DNA from: Brachybacterium equifaecis
GTDB taxonomy: Bacteria; Actinomycetota; Actinomycetes; Actinomycetales; Dermabacteraceae
NCBI RefSeq assembly: GCF_023509525.1
Contig: NZ_JAKNCJ010000002.1
Coordinates: 372,001-436,000 of the forward strand
Direction: 5' to 3'
DNA length: 64,000 nt
Shown here: positions 1 through 8,801 of the stretch, piece by piece
How positions within the stretch are numbered: the first letter of the stretch is position 1
Layout of the letters: each line of letters starts with the position of its first letter
The notes under the pieces: generated by a model
What the model was told of the DNA's origin: nothing
The model's input: the letters and a program-made list of their open reading frames with translations, nothing else
Databases searched by the model: none
Made by a program: the position numbers and the translations under genes

Positions 1-72
1 GATGTTTCTGCTGGTGCCACTGCGTGGCCTGCGCGCGAAGCGCGAGGAGCGCGGCCGCCTCTGCGCTAGACC

Positions 73-834
73 TCAGCTGCCTCCGCAGCAGCCTCCACCG
101 CAGCAGCCCCCGCTGACCTCGACCTCGATGCCGCCGTCCTCATCCGCGGGGCCCGCCGAGCTGTCGACCGGGCGGTCGGCCGCACGCACGGCGCTCTCGC
201 CAGCGGAGGGCAGTCCGTCGCCGATGTCCCCGCCGAGCAGATTGCGGCGCGCGCCGATCTCCGGGGCGTCGGCCGCGCGCAGAGGTGCAACGGTGCCGCC
301 GAGCGCGCCTGCGAAGCCGCCGGCGGTCGGAGCACCCATCAGCTGCGCGGCGAACCCGCCCGCGGTGCGGGGCGCCGCCGCAGCGGTTCCGCCGGGCCCG
401 CAGGCGGACGCCGCCGCGGACTTCCGTTCGCGCTTCTGCCCGCCCATCGCGGCGAAGCGCTTCATCTGCTCGATCGTCGGGTAGACGGCGGTGACCACGA
501 TGTCCAGGCCCAGCAGCGTGACCGGCAGGGCGCTCGGGCCCGCGGCCTCGAGCAGACCGCGCACCGGCTCGCACTCCTCGAACGCCCAGGCGTCCTCATC
601 CTGCAGGTAGACCGTGATGGGGTGCCCGGCCAGCGCGAGCTGCGCGGCCTCGTCGAGGAACTCCTCCTGGGCCTGCGCATCCGGAGGCGGCACCGGGAGG
701 AAGATGTCGAGGCCCGCGAGAGCCGGCTCCTCCGCTGCCGGGGCGGCGTCCCCCGCGGCGGTCTCGGGGGCGCTGCTCTCGGACGCGGCAGCCGGGGCGG
801 AGTCCGTCATGGTCTCGGGGGCGGCATCTGCCAC
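73..834 (-). CDS. ArsD-like protein with C-terminal vicinal cysteine pairs
   Basis: This 253-residue protein has an Ala-rich N-terminus (about 1-40). A core at about 41-128 resembles the thioredoxin-like fold of the arsenic metallochaperone ArsD, including a block reading FEECEPVRGLLEAAG and a following VYPT. A long Ala/Gly linker follows, and the tail carries two Cys-Cys pairs separated by three glycines. ArsD passes As(III)/Sb(III) to the ArsA ATPase through vicinal cysteines. The N-terminal pair of classical ArsD is missing here and the protein is about twice the usual length, so function is uncertain. The start is GTG, with GAGGA 7 nt upstream. Any ArsA partner would lie off the left edge. 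Family resemblance is what I see; the metal role is inferred. Confidence 0.6.
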   Translation of the reverse strand: MADAAPETMTDSAPAAASESSAPETAAGDAAPAAEEPALAGLDIFLPVPPPDAQAQEEFLDEAAQLALAGHPITVYLQDEDAWAFEECEPVRGLLEAAGPSALPVTLLGLDIVVTAVYPTIEQMKRFAAMGGQKRERKSAAASACGPGGTAAAAPRTAGGFAAQLMGAPTAGGFAGALGGTVAPLRAADAPEIGARRNLLGGDIGDGLPSAGESAVRAADRPVDSSAGPADEDGGIEVEVSGGCCGGGCCGGS

Positions 835-928
835 GGGGTCCTCGTTCCTGGGGGATGGTCCTGAGGGAGGTCGCGCAGCTGTCGCTGCGCGGGGTGCACC
901 GGCCAGTGGAACGCGCTCTGGGCGCGCA

Positions 929-1900
929 CTATTCCGGGGGCAGGGCGGAGTCCGCGATCAGCTCGACCTCGTCGGGCCGGGGCAGATCCGCGCCGACGAG
1001 CGCCTCGAGCGCGTCCTCGATCCGATCCTCGTCGGGGGCGAGCTGCACGGCGAGCGCGGCCAGGCGGCCCTCGGCGATCTGCAGCAAGGCCTCATAGCGG
1101 AAGCCCTCGCTCGTGAAGCGGGCGCGCTGCGGCCAGACCTGATGGTGAGGGACGGCGAGACGCCGCGGGTGCTCCACGGCGAACACGACATCGGGGCCCT
1201 GCTGCCCGAGGTGCAGGCAGCGGGCGCTCTCGAGCTGCTCGCGCAGGGCCTCGCGGGCGGCATCGCCCGGGGAGACGGAGGACCCGGCGTGAACCTCTGA
1301 GCCGTCGGCCGCGGTGGCTGTCGCGTCGGACTGGACTGCGGCGGTGCCGTCGGCGTGGCCCGCGGAGCCGTCGGCCCCCTCACCGCGGAGCCCGAGCAGG
1401 GCGGCGGTGAGCGCGCGGGCTGCCGGGGGCAGGGGCGCGAGGTCTGGGGCGTCGAAGGATTCGGTGCTCGGCCCCTGCTCCTCGTCCTCGGGCTTCGCGT
1501 GGCAGCTGAGCGCGTAGAGGCAGCCGACGGCGACCACCGCGAGCGAGCCCATCACCAGTCGCGGACCGCCCACCCCGGCGCGGCGCAGCTCGGAGGTGAC
1601 GCGCGTGTCGAGCGCGTCGGACAGGTCGGAGAGGCCGAGCACGATGCTTGCGGTCAGCAGGCCGTCGGCCGTGGGATCGATGATCGGGTCCTCGCCGGTG
1701 TCGGCGACCACGAACCCGGCGAGCGCGGCTTCGGCGAGGCGACGCGCGGCCTGCTGCACGGGCGTGAGGCTGCGGGGGTCGACGAGCGTGAGCGCGCCCG
1801 CGGCGATGGTGGCGAGCGCCGCTCGGCCCGGCCTCCCGAACGCCCGCGCGGCGAGGCGGGGGCGGAGCGCGGGGGCTCCCTGCGCAGGCGTCGTCGACAT
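929..1900 (-). CDS. Hypothetical membrane protein
   Basis: I do not recognise a family for this 323-residue protein. It has a hydrophobic stretch around residues 55-95 and a clear membrane helix at about 113-133 (VMGSLAVVAVGCLYAL). An acidic Ala-rich linker follows at about 140-220, then a folded C-terminal part with a conserved-looking PHHQVWPQRARF stretch. No Shine-Dalgarno precedes the ATG. A TAGACT hexamer lies six bases upstream on this strand, so the transcript may be leaderless. It lies upstream of the ArsD-like gene in the same direction (94-nt gap) and may share its operon. The intergenic repeat module at 2058-2200 lies just upstream. Confidence 0.7.
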   Translation of the reverse strand: MSTTPAQGAPALRPRLAARAFGRPGRAALATIAAGALTLVDPRSLTPVQQAARRLAEAALAGFVVADTGEDPIIDPTADGLLTASIVLGLSDLSDALDTRVTSELRRAGVGGPRLVMGSLAVVAVGCLYALSCHAKPEDEEQGPSTESFDAPDLAPLPPAARALTAALLGLRGEGADGSAGHADGTAAVQSDATATAADGSEVHAGSSVSPGDAAREALREQLESARCLHLGQQGPDVVFAVEHPRRLAVPHHQVWPQRARFTSEGFRYEALLQIAEGRLAALAVQLAPDEDRIEDALEALVGADLPRPDEVELIADSALPPE

Positions 1901-2057
1901 GCGGGAAGTCTAGGCGCGTTGCGGCGGGGCGCGGAACGCGAGACCGGGGGGTGCGGGCGGTGAGGGCTGGAGCGGGGGTGAGGGCGGCTGGGCACGGGCG
2001 GCGGGGCACGGGCACGGAGGCGCGGCCTGCTTTCGTCCCGTGCGCCTGACTGCCGGC

Positions 2058-2200
2058 ATCGAGGTGTACGCAGCCGTCGGAATGGGGCACCCATTCCGAC
2101 GCTCACGTACACCTCGATCTGTCAGCCGGGCTGATTCCGACGGTCACGTACACCTCGACTCTTCACCCGCACCGATTCCGACGTCCAGGCGCACCTCGAC
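2058..2200 (-). repeat. Phased intergenic repeat module 1 (F-F-F-R read on minus)
   Basis: Four 26-bp copies start at 2058 (plus orientation) and at 2093, 2134 and 2175 (minus orientation). Start-to-start steps are 35, 41 and 41 bp. Each copy is a 13-base block (RTCGAGGTGTACS), a variable 4-base middle, and a 9-base block CGTCGGAAT. The 2058 and 2093 copies are inverted and their pairing extends into the loop (GGG-GCA-CCC), giving a hairpin with a stem of about 29 bp. The copy at 2175 is the most diverged. The module fills much of the 360-bp gap between two divergent genes. Confidence 0.95.
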
Positions 2201-2260
2201 AACCCGGGGCGGCGGCGCAGGGGGCGTGGAGAGGAACCGCCCGGCCGCTACCCTGCACGG

Positions 2261-3769
2261 GTGAGCTCTCGCCCCACCCGTCCCGACACGCCCGGCGCCC
2301 ACGCCGCACGAGACCGCCGTTCTGTGCCGCTTTCTGGCACATTCAGCCGGTCTCGCAGGAGCGTGGCCGCGTCGGAGCAGGGTGCCGCGCCGCCCGCTCG
2401 GGGCCGCACGCTGATCCCGGTGCTCATCGCCCTGGCAGCGACCGCTGCGTACGGCCTGCTCGGCGTGCAGCAGTGGCGGGCCCTCGCCCCGCGCTCCTGG
2501 GACCTGGGGATCTTCTCGCAGCTCGCCCGCTCCTACGCGGAGCTGCGCGCGCCGATCGTGCCGATCAAGGGCGACGAGTTCAACCTGCTGGGCGACCACT
2601 TCCACCCGCTGCTGGTGCTCCTGGGCCCCGTGTGGGCGATCTGGCCCTCCCCGCTCGCCCTGCTGTGGGTGCAGGCGCTCCTCTTCGGCGTCTCCGCGAT
2701 CCCCCTGACCCGCCTCGCGATCGACCGCCTCGGCACCGGCCTCGGCACCACCGCCGGCCTCGCGTATGCGTTCTCCTTCGGGCTGCAGTCCGCGGCAGAC
2801 GTCCAGTTCCACGAGATCGCCTTCGCGGTGCCGCTGCTCGCCTTCTCGCTGACCGCACTGCTGCGCGAGCGACCCCTCACCGCGGCCCTGTGGGCAGCGC
2901 CGCTGGTCTTCGTGAAGGAGGATCTGGGGCTGACGGTGCTCGCGCTCGGCCTGGTGATCGCGCTGCGCGGGACTGCTTCCCGCCTCACCGGCCTCGCCCT
3001 CGCCGCCTGGGGTCTCCTCTGGTTCGTGCTCGCGACGTTCGTGATCCTGCCGGCGCTGAACACCGGCGGCCAGTACGACTACACCGGCAACGTCGGCTCG
3101 ATCCTCGATGTCTTCGTGCCCGCGCAGAAATGGCTGCTGGTCGCGATGCTCGTGGTCGCCGCAGGTGTCATCGGCGCGCGCTCCCCGCTCATCGCCGTCA
3201 TGCTGCCGACGCTCGCGTGGCGGTTCGTCGGCACCGTCCCGTTCTACTGGGACTGGTACTGGCACTACAACGCCGTGTTGATGCCGATCGCGATCGCGGC
3301 CCTGCTCGACGCGCTCGGGGATCGCCGCACGGGCGCCGCGACCGCGCTCCTGCGGCGTGACCGCCCGCGCCCGCGCCGGGCCGTGCAGATCGGCGCGGTG
3401 GCGCTCAGCGCGATCGCGACCCTCGCCCTCGGCCCCGCGCTGCCGCTGGTGAACCTCGCCCGCAGCTCCTCCTGGGAGCCGACGTGGCGCGCCGAGCCCG
3501 CCCGCGCCGCGATGGCCGCCGTGCCGGACCGCGCGGTCGTCGCCTCCGACATCACCCTCATGGCACCGCTCGTTCCCGATCACGACGTGCAGTGGGTGCA
3601 CGGGCCGAACACTCGCGTCCCCGACTGCGTGCTGATCGACGAGTTCGCCTTCTCCTGGCAGGATGCCCCGCCCGCCGACGCCGCCGAGTGGGCGCGCAGC
3701 ACCTACGGCGCGGACTACCGGATCGTTCACGCCGACGGCGGCCTCGAGGTCGCCTGCCAGGACAGCTGA
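2261..3769 (+). CDS. DUF2079 family polytopic membrane protein
   Basis: This 502-residue protein is predicted to have about 9-11 membrane helices after a 45-residue cytoplasmic tail. The DUF2079 signature is visible: an aromatic-rich WDLGIFSQ motif near residue 85, then a GDHFHPLL motif near 115 and FHEIAFAVPL near 187. DUF2079 proteins are related to GT-C type glycosyltransferases of the inner membrane, but their substrates are unknown. The C-terminal 100 residues form a soluble extracytoplasmic-looking domain. The GTG start (GTGAGCTCTCG) has a poor ribosome site. Its 3' end faces the alpha/beta hydrolase gene, with 77 bp between them. Confidence 0.85.
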   Translation: MSSRPTRPDTPGAHAARDRRSVPLSGTFSRSRRSVAASEQGAAPPARGRTLIPVLIALAATAAYGLLGVQQWRALAPRSWDLGIFSQLARSYAELRAPIVPIKGDEFNLLGDHFHPLLVLLGPVWAIWPSPLALLWVQALLFGVSAIPLTRLAIDRLGTGLGTTAGLAYAFSFGLQSAADVQFHEIAFAVPLLAFSLTALLRERPLTAALWAAPLVFVKEDLGLTVLALGLVIALRGTASRLTGLALAAWGLLWFVLATFVILPALNTGGQYDYTGNVGSILDVFVPAQKWLLVAMLVVAAGVIGARSPLIAVMLPTLAWRFVGTVPFYWDWYWHYNAVLMPIAIAALLDALGDRRTGAATALLRRDRPRPRRAVQIGAVALSAIATLALGPALPLVNLARSSSWEPTWRAEPARAAMAAVPDRAVVASDITLMAPLVPDHDVQWVHGPNTRVPDCVLIDEFAFSWQDAPPADAAEWARSTYGADYRIVHADGGLEVACQDS

Positions 3770-3846
3770 GCCCCGGCCGACGGCCGACGGGCCCGCGCTG
3801 AGCGGCCGCCCGGCCCGGCGCCCCCTGCGGGACTGCCGCCGGCTCC

Positions 3847-5217
3847 CTACAGCCGCGGCCCCTTCGCGGCCTTCCGCCCCGAGGGGTCCAGCCGCGAGAT
3901 CGCCCGGCGCGAGCGGGCGCTCTCCAGCCGCAGGCGCCAGGGCGAGTAGCGCTCCGCGGCGAGCGCGAGGCGCAGGCCGTGCGTGAGCGCCCAGGAGGTG
4001 GGCGTGCGCGGAAGGTCCTGCAGCTCCTCGGCCCGCTCGAGCAGGGCGTCGTGCGCCCCGGCGGCGCTCCACCAGATCGCGATGCGGGCGAGCTGCGAGT
4101 GCGCATCGAGCAGAGCATGACCGGTGCCGCGCACCTCCAGCAGCCGCGCGCCGGGGATCGCGTCCGCCACGCGGCGCGCGACCTCGGGCGGCGTGACGAG
4201 GTCCCGCTCCCCCACCAGCACGAGGGTCGGCGCGGTGATACGGCCGAGCAGCGGTTCGAGGTCGATCTCGGGCTCCGTGAAGGCGGGCACCGCGCGGGCC
4301 GCCTCCCCTGCGAGCAGGAGGGGATCCATGGGTCCGCCGTCGGCCTGGGAGCCGAGGCCGATCGCGGTGTGCGCGATGCGGGCCACGAGGTCGGGCTCGT
4401 TGACGAAGCGCGTCGAGGTCAGCCACTCCGTGGTGAGCGCCTGCCACAGGCTCGCCCAGGTCAGCTGCCCGCGGCCGAGGGCCAGCAGGTCCACGAGCTC
4501 GCGCACGTCCTCCACGCCCCCGTACTCGTGGGCGGCGAGAATGACCGGCCCGGCGCGGCGGGCGTCCACTGCGCCGCTCTCGTCGAGGCGGCGCAGCGCG
4601 GCGGCGATCGTGTCGGTGGCGGGGTCGGCGCCGTCCCAGTAGCGGGCGCGCACCGCGCTCTGCGCGCAGGCCTCGTCGGCCGCGGAGACGAACGGGGAGT
4701 CCAGCACGAGCGAGGCGACGCGCTCCGGGTGCAGGGCGGCGAGCGCGAGCGCGAGGTGGGCGCCGTAACCGCAGCCGTAGACGACGACCTCGCCCACCTG
4801 GGCGTGGTCGAGCACGGCGACGATGTCCTCCAGCACCTCCCGCATCCGCATCGCGTGGGGCGGGAGGTCGTGGCCCTCGGCGTCGAGGCGCGAGAGCCCC
4901 ACCCCGCGATGCTCGACCATGATCACGTCGAGCCCCTTGGCGGCGAGCGCGCGGCGCAGGAGGTCGTAGGGCAGCACCGACGCGGTCCCGGGCCCGTCGG
5001 GCAGGACCAGCACCGTCGGCGTCACGAGGCGCCGGGCGGCGCGCTGGACCTTCTCGCTCGCGCGGCCGACGCGCCGCGGGTTCACGCGCGCGTACCGCAG
5101 CGGGAAGAGGCGCTCGTCGTCGCTGCTGATCGGCCGGTAGACGGTCATCAGGTCGTTGCGGATCTGGAGCAGCTCGTCCTGCCCGGCGCGGTCGGCGAGA
5201 TCGGCGAGGGTCGCCAT
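3847..5217 (-). CDS. Alpha/beta-hydrolase-fold protein lacking the nucleophile serine
   Basis: This 456-residue protein is an alpha/beta hydrolase of the TAP/proline-iminopeptidase type. The oxyanion-side DGPGTAS motif, a late acid-bearing GERDLVTP and a GTGHALLD histidine motif are all present. The nucleophile elbow reads G-C-G-Y-G, so residue 150 is glycine (codon GGT) where the family has serine. The enzyme is therefore probably not a classical serine hydrolase. The preceding cysteine could in principle serve, but it sits one position early. The ATG start overlaps the stop of the upstream prolyl oligopeptidase gene by one base (TGATG), so the two are translationally coupled. A longer frame upstream is excluded because it would run through that gene. 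Confidence 0.85.
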   Translation of the reverse strand: MATLADLADRAGQDELLQIRNDLMTVYRPISSDDERLFPLRYARVNPRRVGRASEKVQRAARRLVTPTVLVLPDGPGTASVLPYDLLRRALAAKGLDVIMVEHRGVGLSRLDAEGHDLPPHAMRMREVLEDIVAVLDHAQVGEVVVYGCGYGAHLALALAALHPERVASLVLDSPFVSAADEACAQSAVRARYWDGADPATDTIAAALRRLDESGAVDARRAGPVILAAHEYGGVEDVRELVDLLALGRGQLTWASLWQALTTEWLTSTRFVNEPDLVARIAHTAIGLGSQADGGPMDPLLLAGEAARAVPAFTEPEIDLEPLLGRITAPTLVLVGERDLVTPPEVARRVADAIPGARLLEVRGTGHALLDAHSQLARIAIWWSAAGAHDALLERAEELQDLPRTPTSWALTHGLRLALAAERYSPWRLRLESARSRRAISRLDPSGRKAAKGPRL

Positions 5218-7394
5218 CAGGCGTCCTTCCCCTCGGCCCCGATGGTCGACCACAGGAACGCCCACATCAGCGCCGACATCCGCGCGGCCTGCTCGTTGGA
5301 GGCGGCGCCGCCGTGGCCGCCCTCGATGTTCTCCCACGAGCGCACGTCGGCCCCGAGCGACTCGAGCGCCGCGGTGAGCTTCCGGGCGTGACCGGGGTGG
5401 ACGCGGTCATCGCGCGTGGAGGTGAGCAGGAAGGTCGGCGGGTACTCCACGCCCTCGCGCAGCAGGTGGTACGGGGAGAAGGTGCGGATGAACTCCCAGT
5501 CCGACGTGTCGGGGTCGCCGTACTCGGCCATCCACGAGGCACCCGCGAGCAGGTGCGAGTAGCGCTTCATGTCCAGCAGCGGCACCTGGATGATGACCGC
5601 GCCGAACAGCTCCGGGAACTGGGTGAGCATGTTGCCGGTGAGGAGGCCGCCGTTGGAGCCGCCGCGCACGGCGAGGTGCGCGCGATCGGTGACCCCGCGC
5701 TCGACGAGATCCTCCGCGACCGCCGCGAAGTCCTCGTAGGCGCGGTGGCGGTTCTCCTTCAGGGCGGCCTGGTGCCACGCAGGACCGTACTCGCCGCCGC
5801 CGCGGATGTTCGCGAACACGTACGTGCCGCCGCGCTCGATCCACGCCTTCCCCGTCGCCCCGAGGTACCCGGGCGTCAGGGAGATCTCGAAGCCGCCGTA
5901 GCCGTAGAGCAGCGTCGGCGCGGGCCCGCCCTCGCTCGTGCGCGGGCGGCCGACCTCGAAGTACGGCACCCGGGTGCCGTCGGCCGAGGTCGCGAAGTGC
6001 TGGGTGACCTCCACGCCCTGGGCGTCAAAGCGCGCGGGGGTCGCGGCCACGAGCTCCGGCTCCTCGGGCGAGGCGCCCTCGAGGACGGGCGAGAGATCCG
6101 CCAGGAGGAGGGACGTGGGGGTGTGGAAGTCCTCCACGGTGATCCACACCCGGTCGTCCTCATCGGAGTCGACGGCGCCGACGGACAGCGCGCCGGTGAG
6201 CTCCGGGAAGAGGTCCTCGCGCACCCACGCGCCGTGCTCGTCGCGGTGGTGGACCTCGAGGCGGTGCACGACGTCCTCGAGGATGGTCAGCACGATCGTG
6301 CTCTTGGTGATCGTCATCCCCGCGAGCGAGGTGCTGGGCGTCGGCGCGAACAGGGTGGTCAGCCCCGGATCGCCCTGGGCCCCGCCGTCGGTCGCGAGGA
6401 AGCGCTCGAAATCGCCGACGACCAGGGAGCCTGCCGCATAGACGTCATCCCCCACGGTCCAGTCGCTGCGAGGGGAGAAGACGCCGAGGTCGCGGTGGGC
6501 GTTCGGCTCCATGTCGCGCGGCACGGGAACGGGGGTGAGCACGGGCTCCTCCCCGCTGCGATCCACGAGGAGGAGGGTCTGGTCGTAGAAGGCGTGCGCG
6601 ACCACCACCCAGTCGCGCTCCCAGCCCGGGGTGGAGTCGTGGGAGGCGAACACGGCCATGTCCCGGGCATCGGCCTCGTGGACCAGCGGGGCGTCCTCCA
6701 TCGGCGTGCCGCGGCGCCAGATCCGCGCCTGCCGGGCGTAGCCCGACTCCGTCAGCGTGCCCTCCCCGAAGTCGGTGGACGCCCAGACCGTGTCCGCATC
6801 GATCCAGTGCAGCGAGCCCTTGGCCTCGGGGCGCACGAACGGGGACTCCGATTCGGGCACGAAGCCGCGCGTGGCGAGGTCGAACTCGCGGGTGACGTCG
6901 GCGTCGGAGCCGCCGCGCGAGAGCGTCACGAGCGCCCGGCGATAGGGCTCGCCCGCCTCGGGCCGCAGGAGCTGCGCGCCGTGCCACACCCAGGTCTCGC
7001 CCTCGGCCGCGTTCAGGGCGTCGATGTCCAGCAGCACTTCCCACTCGGGGCTGCCGCTGCGGTAGCTCTCGAAGGAGGTGCGCCGCCACAGTCCGCGCTC
7101 GTGCTCGGCGTCGGTCCAGAGGTTGTAGACGTGCTCGCCGCGCTTGGTGACGTAGGCGATCTTGTCCTTCGCATCGAGGATCTCGAGGATCTCGCGCTGC
7201 AGGGTCGCGGCGAGCGGATCCCCGGAGCCGCTCGCGCGGGGATCGGGGATCGCGTCGATCTCGGCCTCGGCGCGCGCATTGCGCTCGCGCACCCAGTCCA
7301 GGGCCTCTTCGCCGGTGACGTCCTCCAGCATCAGCCAGGGATCCTCCGTCCCGTCGCCGGAGGGAAGCTGTGGGCTGCGTCGCACCTCGTTCAT
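5217..7394 (-). CDS. Prolyl oligopeptidase family (S9) serine peptidase
   Basis: This 725-residue enzyme is the full S9A length. An N-terminal seven-bladed beta-propeller region (about 70-440) gates substrate size, and an alpha/beta hydrolase catalytic domain follows. The nucleophile is Ser580 in GGSNGG. The acid lies in TRDDRVHPGHA and the histidine in EGGHGGA near the C-terminus. The family cleaves short peptides after proline. No signal peptide is seen, so the enzyme is probably cytosolic. It is the first gene of a two-gene unit with the serine-less alpha/beta hydrolase and is transcribed divergently from the GH3 lipoprotein. Confidence 0.93.
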   Translation of the reverse strand: MNEVRRSPQLPSGDGTEDPWLMLEDVTGEEALDWVRERNARAEAEIDAIPDPRASGSGDPLAATLQREILEILDAKDKIAYVTKRGEHVYNLWTDAEHERGLWRRTSFESYRSGSPEWEVLLDIDALNAAEGETWVWHGAQLLRPEAGEPYRRALVTLSRGGSDADVTREFDLATRGFVPESESPFVRPEAKGSLHWIDADTVWASTDFGEGTLTESGYARQARIWRRGTPMEDAPLVHEADARDMAVFASHDSTPGWERDWVVVAHAFYDQTLLLVDRSGEEPVLTPVPVPRDMEPNAHRDLGVFSPRSDWTVGDDVYAAGSLVVGDFERFLATDGGAQGDPGLTTLFAPTPSTSLAGMTITKSTIVLTILEDVVHRLEVHHRDEHGAWVREDLFPELTGALSVGAVDSDEDDRVWITVEDFHTPTSLLLADLSPVLEGASPEEPELVAATPARFDAQGVEVTQHFATSADGTRVPYFEVGRPRTSEGGPAPTLLYGYGGFEISLTPGYLGATGKAWIERGGTYVFANIRGGGEYGPAWHQAALKENRHRAYEDFAAVAEDLVERGVTDRAHLAVRGGSNGGLLTGNMLTQFPELFGAVIIQVPLLDMKRYSHLLAGASWMAEYGDPDTSDWEFIRTFSPYHLLREGVEYPPTFLLTSTRDDRVHPGHARKLTAALESLGADVRSWENIEGGHGGAASNEQAARMSALMWAFLWSTIGAEGKDA

Positions 7395-7481
7395 GGGGCC
7401 AGCCTAGCGATCCGCGGCCGGCGCGCTGGGACGGGCCTGGGCCCGCTCCTGCCCTCAGGGCGTGCGTGTGAGACTGGAAGG

Positions 7482-8657
7482 ATGCGCCGACGATCCCTGC
7501 TCACCGCCGCCCCCGCCGCTCTGCTGATCGCGGGGTGCTCCGCGCAGGACGGATCGGGAAGCGGCGCGGGCGGCGCGGGCGGCTCCGAGGACTCGGCGTC
7601 GGCCCCCGCCTCACCGGAGCCGGAGACCCCTGAGCAGTCGGCCCGCCGCCAGGCCGACGCCCTCGACCTGCGCGCCGCCGCCGGGCAGCTCGTGCTCGCC
7701 GGCGTCCCCGCGGGGACCTCTCCCGCCCCCGCCCTCGGCTCCGAGACCCGTGTGGGCGGCTACTTCCTGCTGGGCCGGTGGACCTCCGCCGGCGCCGTGC
7801 GGGACGTCGTCGCCGCGACGCGCGAGGCGGTCGGCACGGGCGTCGCGCCGCTGATGACCGTCGACCAGGAGGGCGGGCAGATCCGCGTGCTGCGGGGGGA
7901 CGCCGCCCGGGACACCCCGAGCGCCGAGACCCTCGGGGCCGACGGCCCGGAGGCGGTGCGCAGCGCCTACCGTACGATCGGCGAGGATCTCGCCGCGCTC
8001 GGGCTCCATGCGGATCTGGCCCCGGTCGCCGATGTCGTCTCCGGTCAGCTCGGCTCTGCGAACGCGCCCGTCGGCCAGCTCGACCGCGGGTTCGGGACGG
8101 ACCCGGACGCCGTCGGCCCCTGCGTGGTCGCGGCGGTCGAGGGCCTCGCGGCCAGCGGCATCGCCTCCGCCCTCAAGCACTTCCCCGGCCTCGGCCGCGT
8201 GGAGGCGAACACCGACTTCTCCGCGAGCGGCATCACCGACGCCGATACGCACGCCGAGGATCCCTTCCTGGACCCGTTCCGCGCCGGCATCGACGCGGGC
8301 GCGGAGATGGTGATGCTCTCGAGCGCCGTCTACCCCCGCATCGAGGAGGGGGTGCCCGCGATGTTCTCCCCTGCGCTCGTGACCGGGCTGCTGCGCGAGG
8401 ACTGGGGGTTCGAGGGTCTCGTGATCACCGATGACATCGGCGCCGCCGCGGCCGTGGCCGACGTCCCCCTCGGCGAGCGCGCCACGCGGCTGCTGGAGGC
8501 GGGCGGGGACTGCGTCCTGACGGCCGACCCCGACCTCGCCGAAGGCCTCGTCAGCGCGATCGTCGAGTGGGCGGAGGCTGGCAACGAGGCGCGGGTGCGG
8601 GAATCCGCGGCCCGGATGCTGGCCCTGAAGATCCACCGCGGGGTGCTCGCGGCCTGA
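7482..8657 (+). CDS. GH3 family NagZ-like lipoprotein
   Basis: This 391-residue protein has a short signal peptide with lipobox I-A-G-C (lipidated Cys19) and a Gly/Ser-rich linker. A glycoside hydrolase 3 TIM barrel follows. The family motif KHFPGLG begins at Lys232 and the likely nucleophile Asp lies in VITDD (residues 317-318). NagZ-type enzymes release beta-N-acetylglucosamine from cell-wall fragments. The His of the NagZ DSH acid/base loop is replaced here by a NTDFS stretch, so specificity is unsure. The ATG follows GGAAGG. A much longer open frame upstream is antisense to the peptidase gene and is not coding. Confidence 0.88.
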   Translation: MRRRSLLTAAPAALLIAGCSAQDGSGSGAGGAGGSEDSASAPASPEPETPEQSARRQADALDLRAAAGQLVLAGVPAGTSPAPALGSETRVGGYFLLGRWTSAGAVRDVVAATREAVGTGVAPLMTVDQEGGQIRVLRGDAARDTPSAETLGADGPEAVRSAYRTIGEDLAALGLHADLAPVADVVSGQLGSANAPVGQLDRGFGTDPDAVGPCVVAAVEGLAASGIASALKHFPGLGRVEANTDFSASGITDADTHAEDPFLDPFRAGIDAGAEMVMLSSAVYPRIEEGVPAMFSPALVTGLLREDWGFEGLVITDDIGAAAAVADVPLGERATRLLEAGGDCVLTADPDLAEGLVSAIVEWAEAGNEARVRESAARMLALKIHRGVLAA

Positions 8658-8801
8658 CCGGATCTGCGCGCTGTGGGAGAATCCGGGTGCGCCCGCTTCC
8701 CGGGCGCCGGCATGTTCGCTGGCACGGTGCGCCGGCGTGATCCGCCGGCACGATGATCCGCTCCGGCGCCGTGCGCCGGGCAGCGTCCACCAGGGGGTTC
8801 C

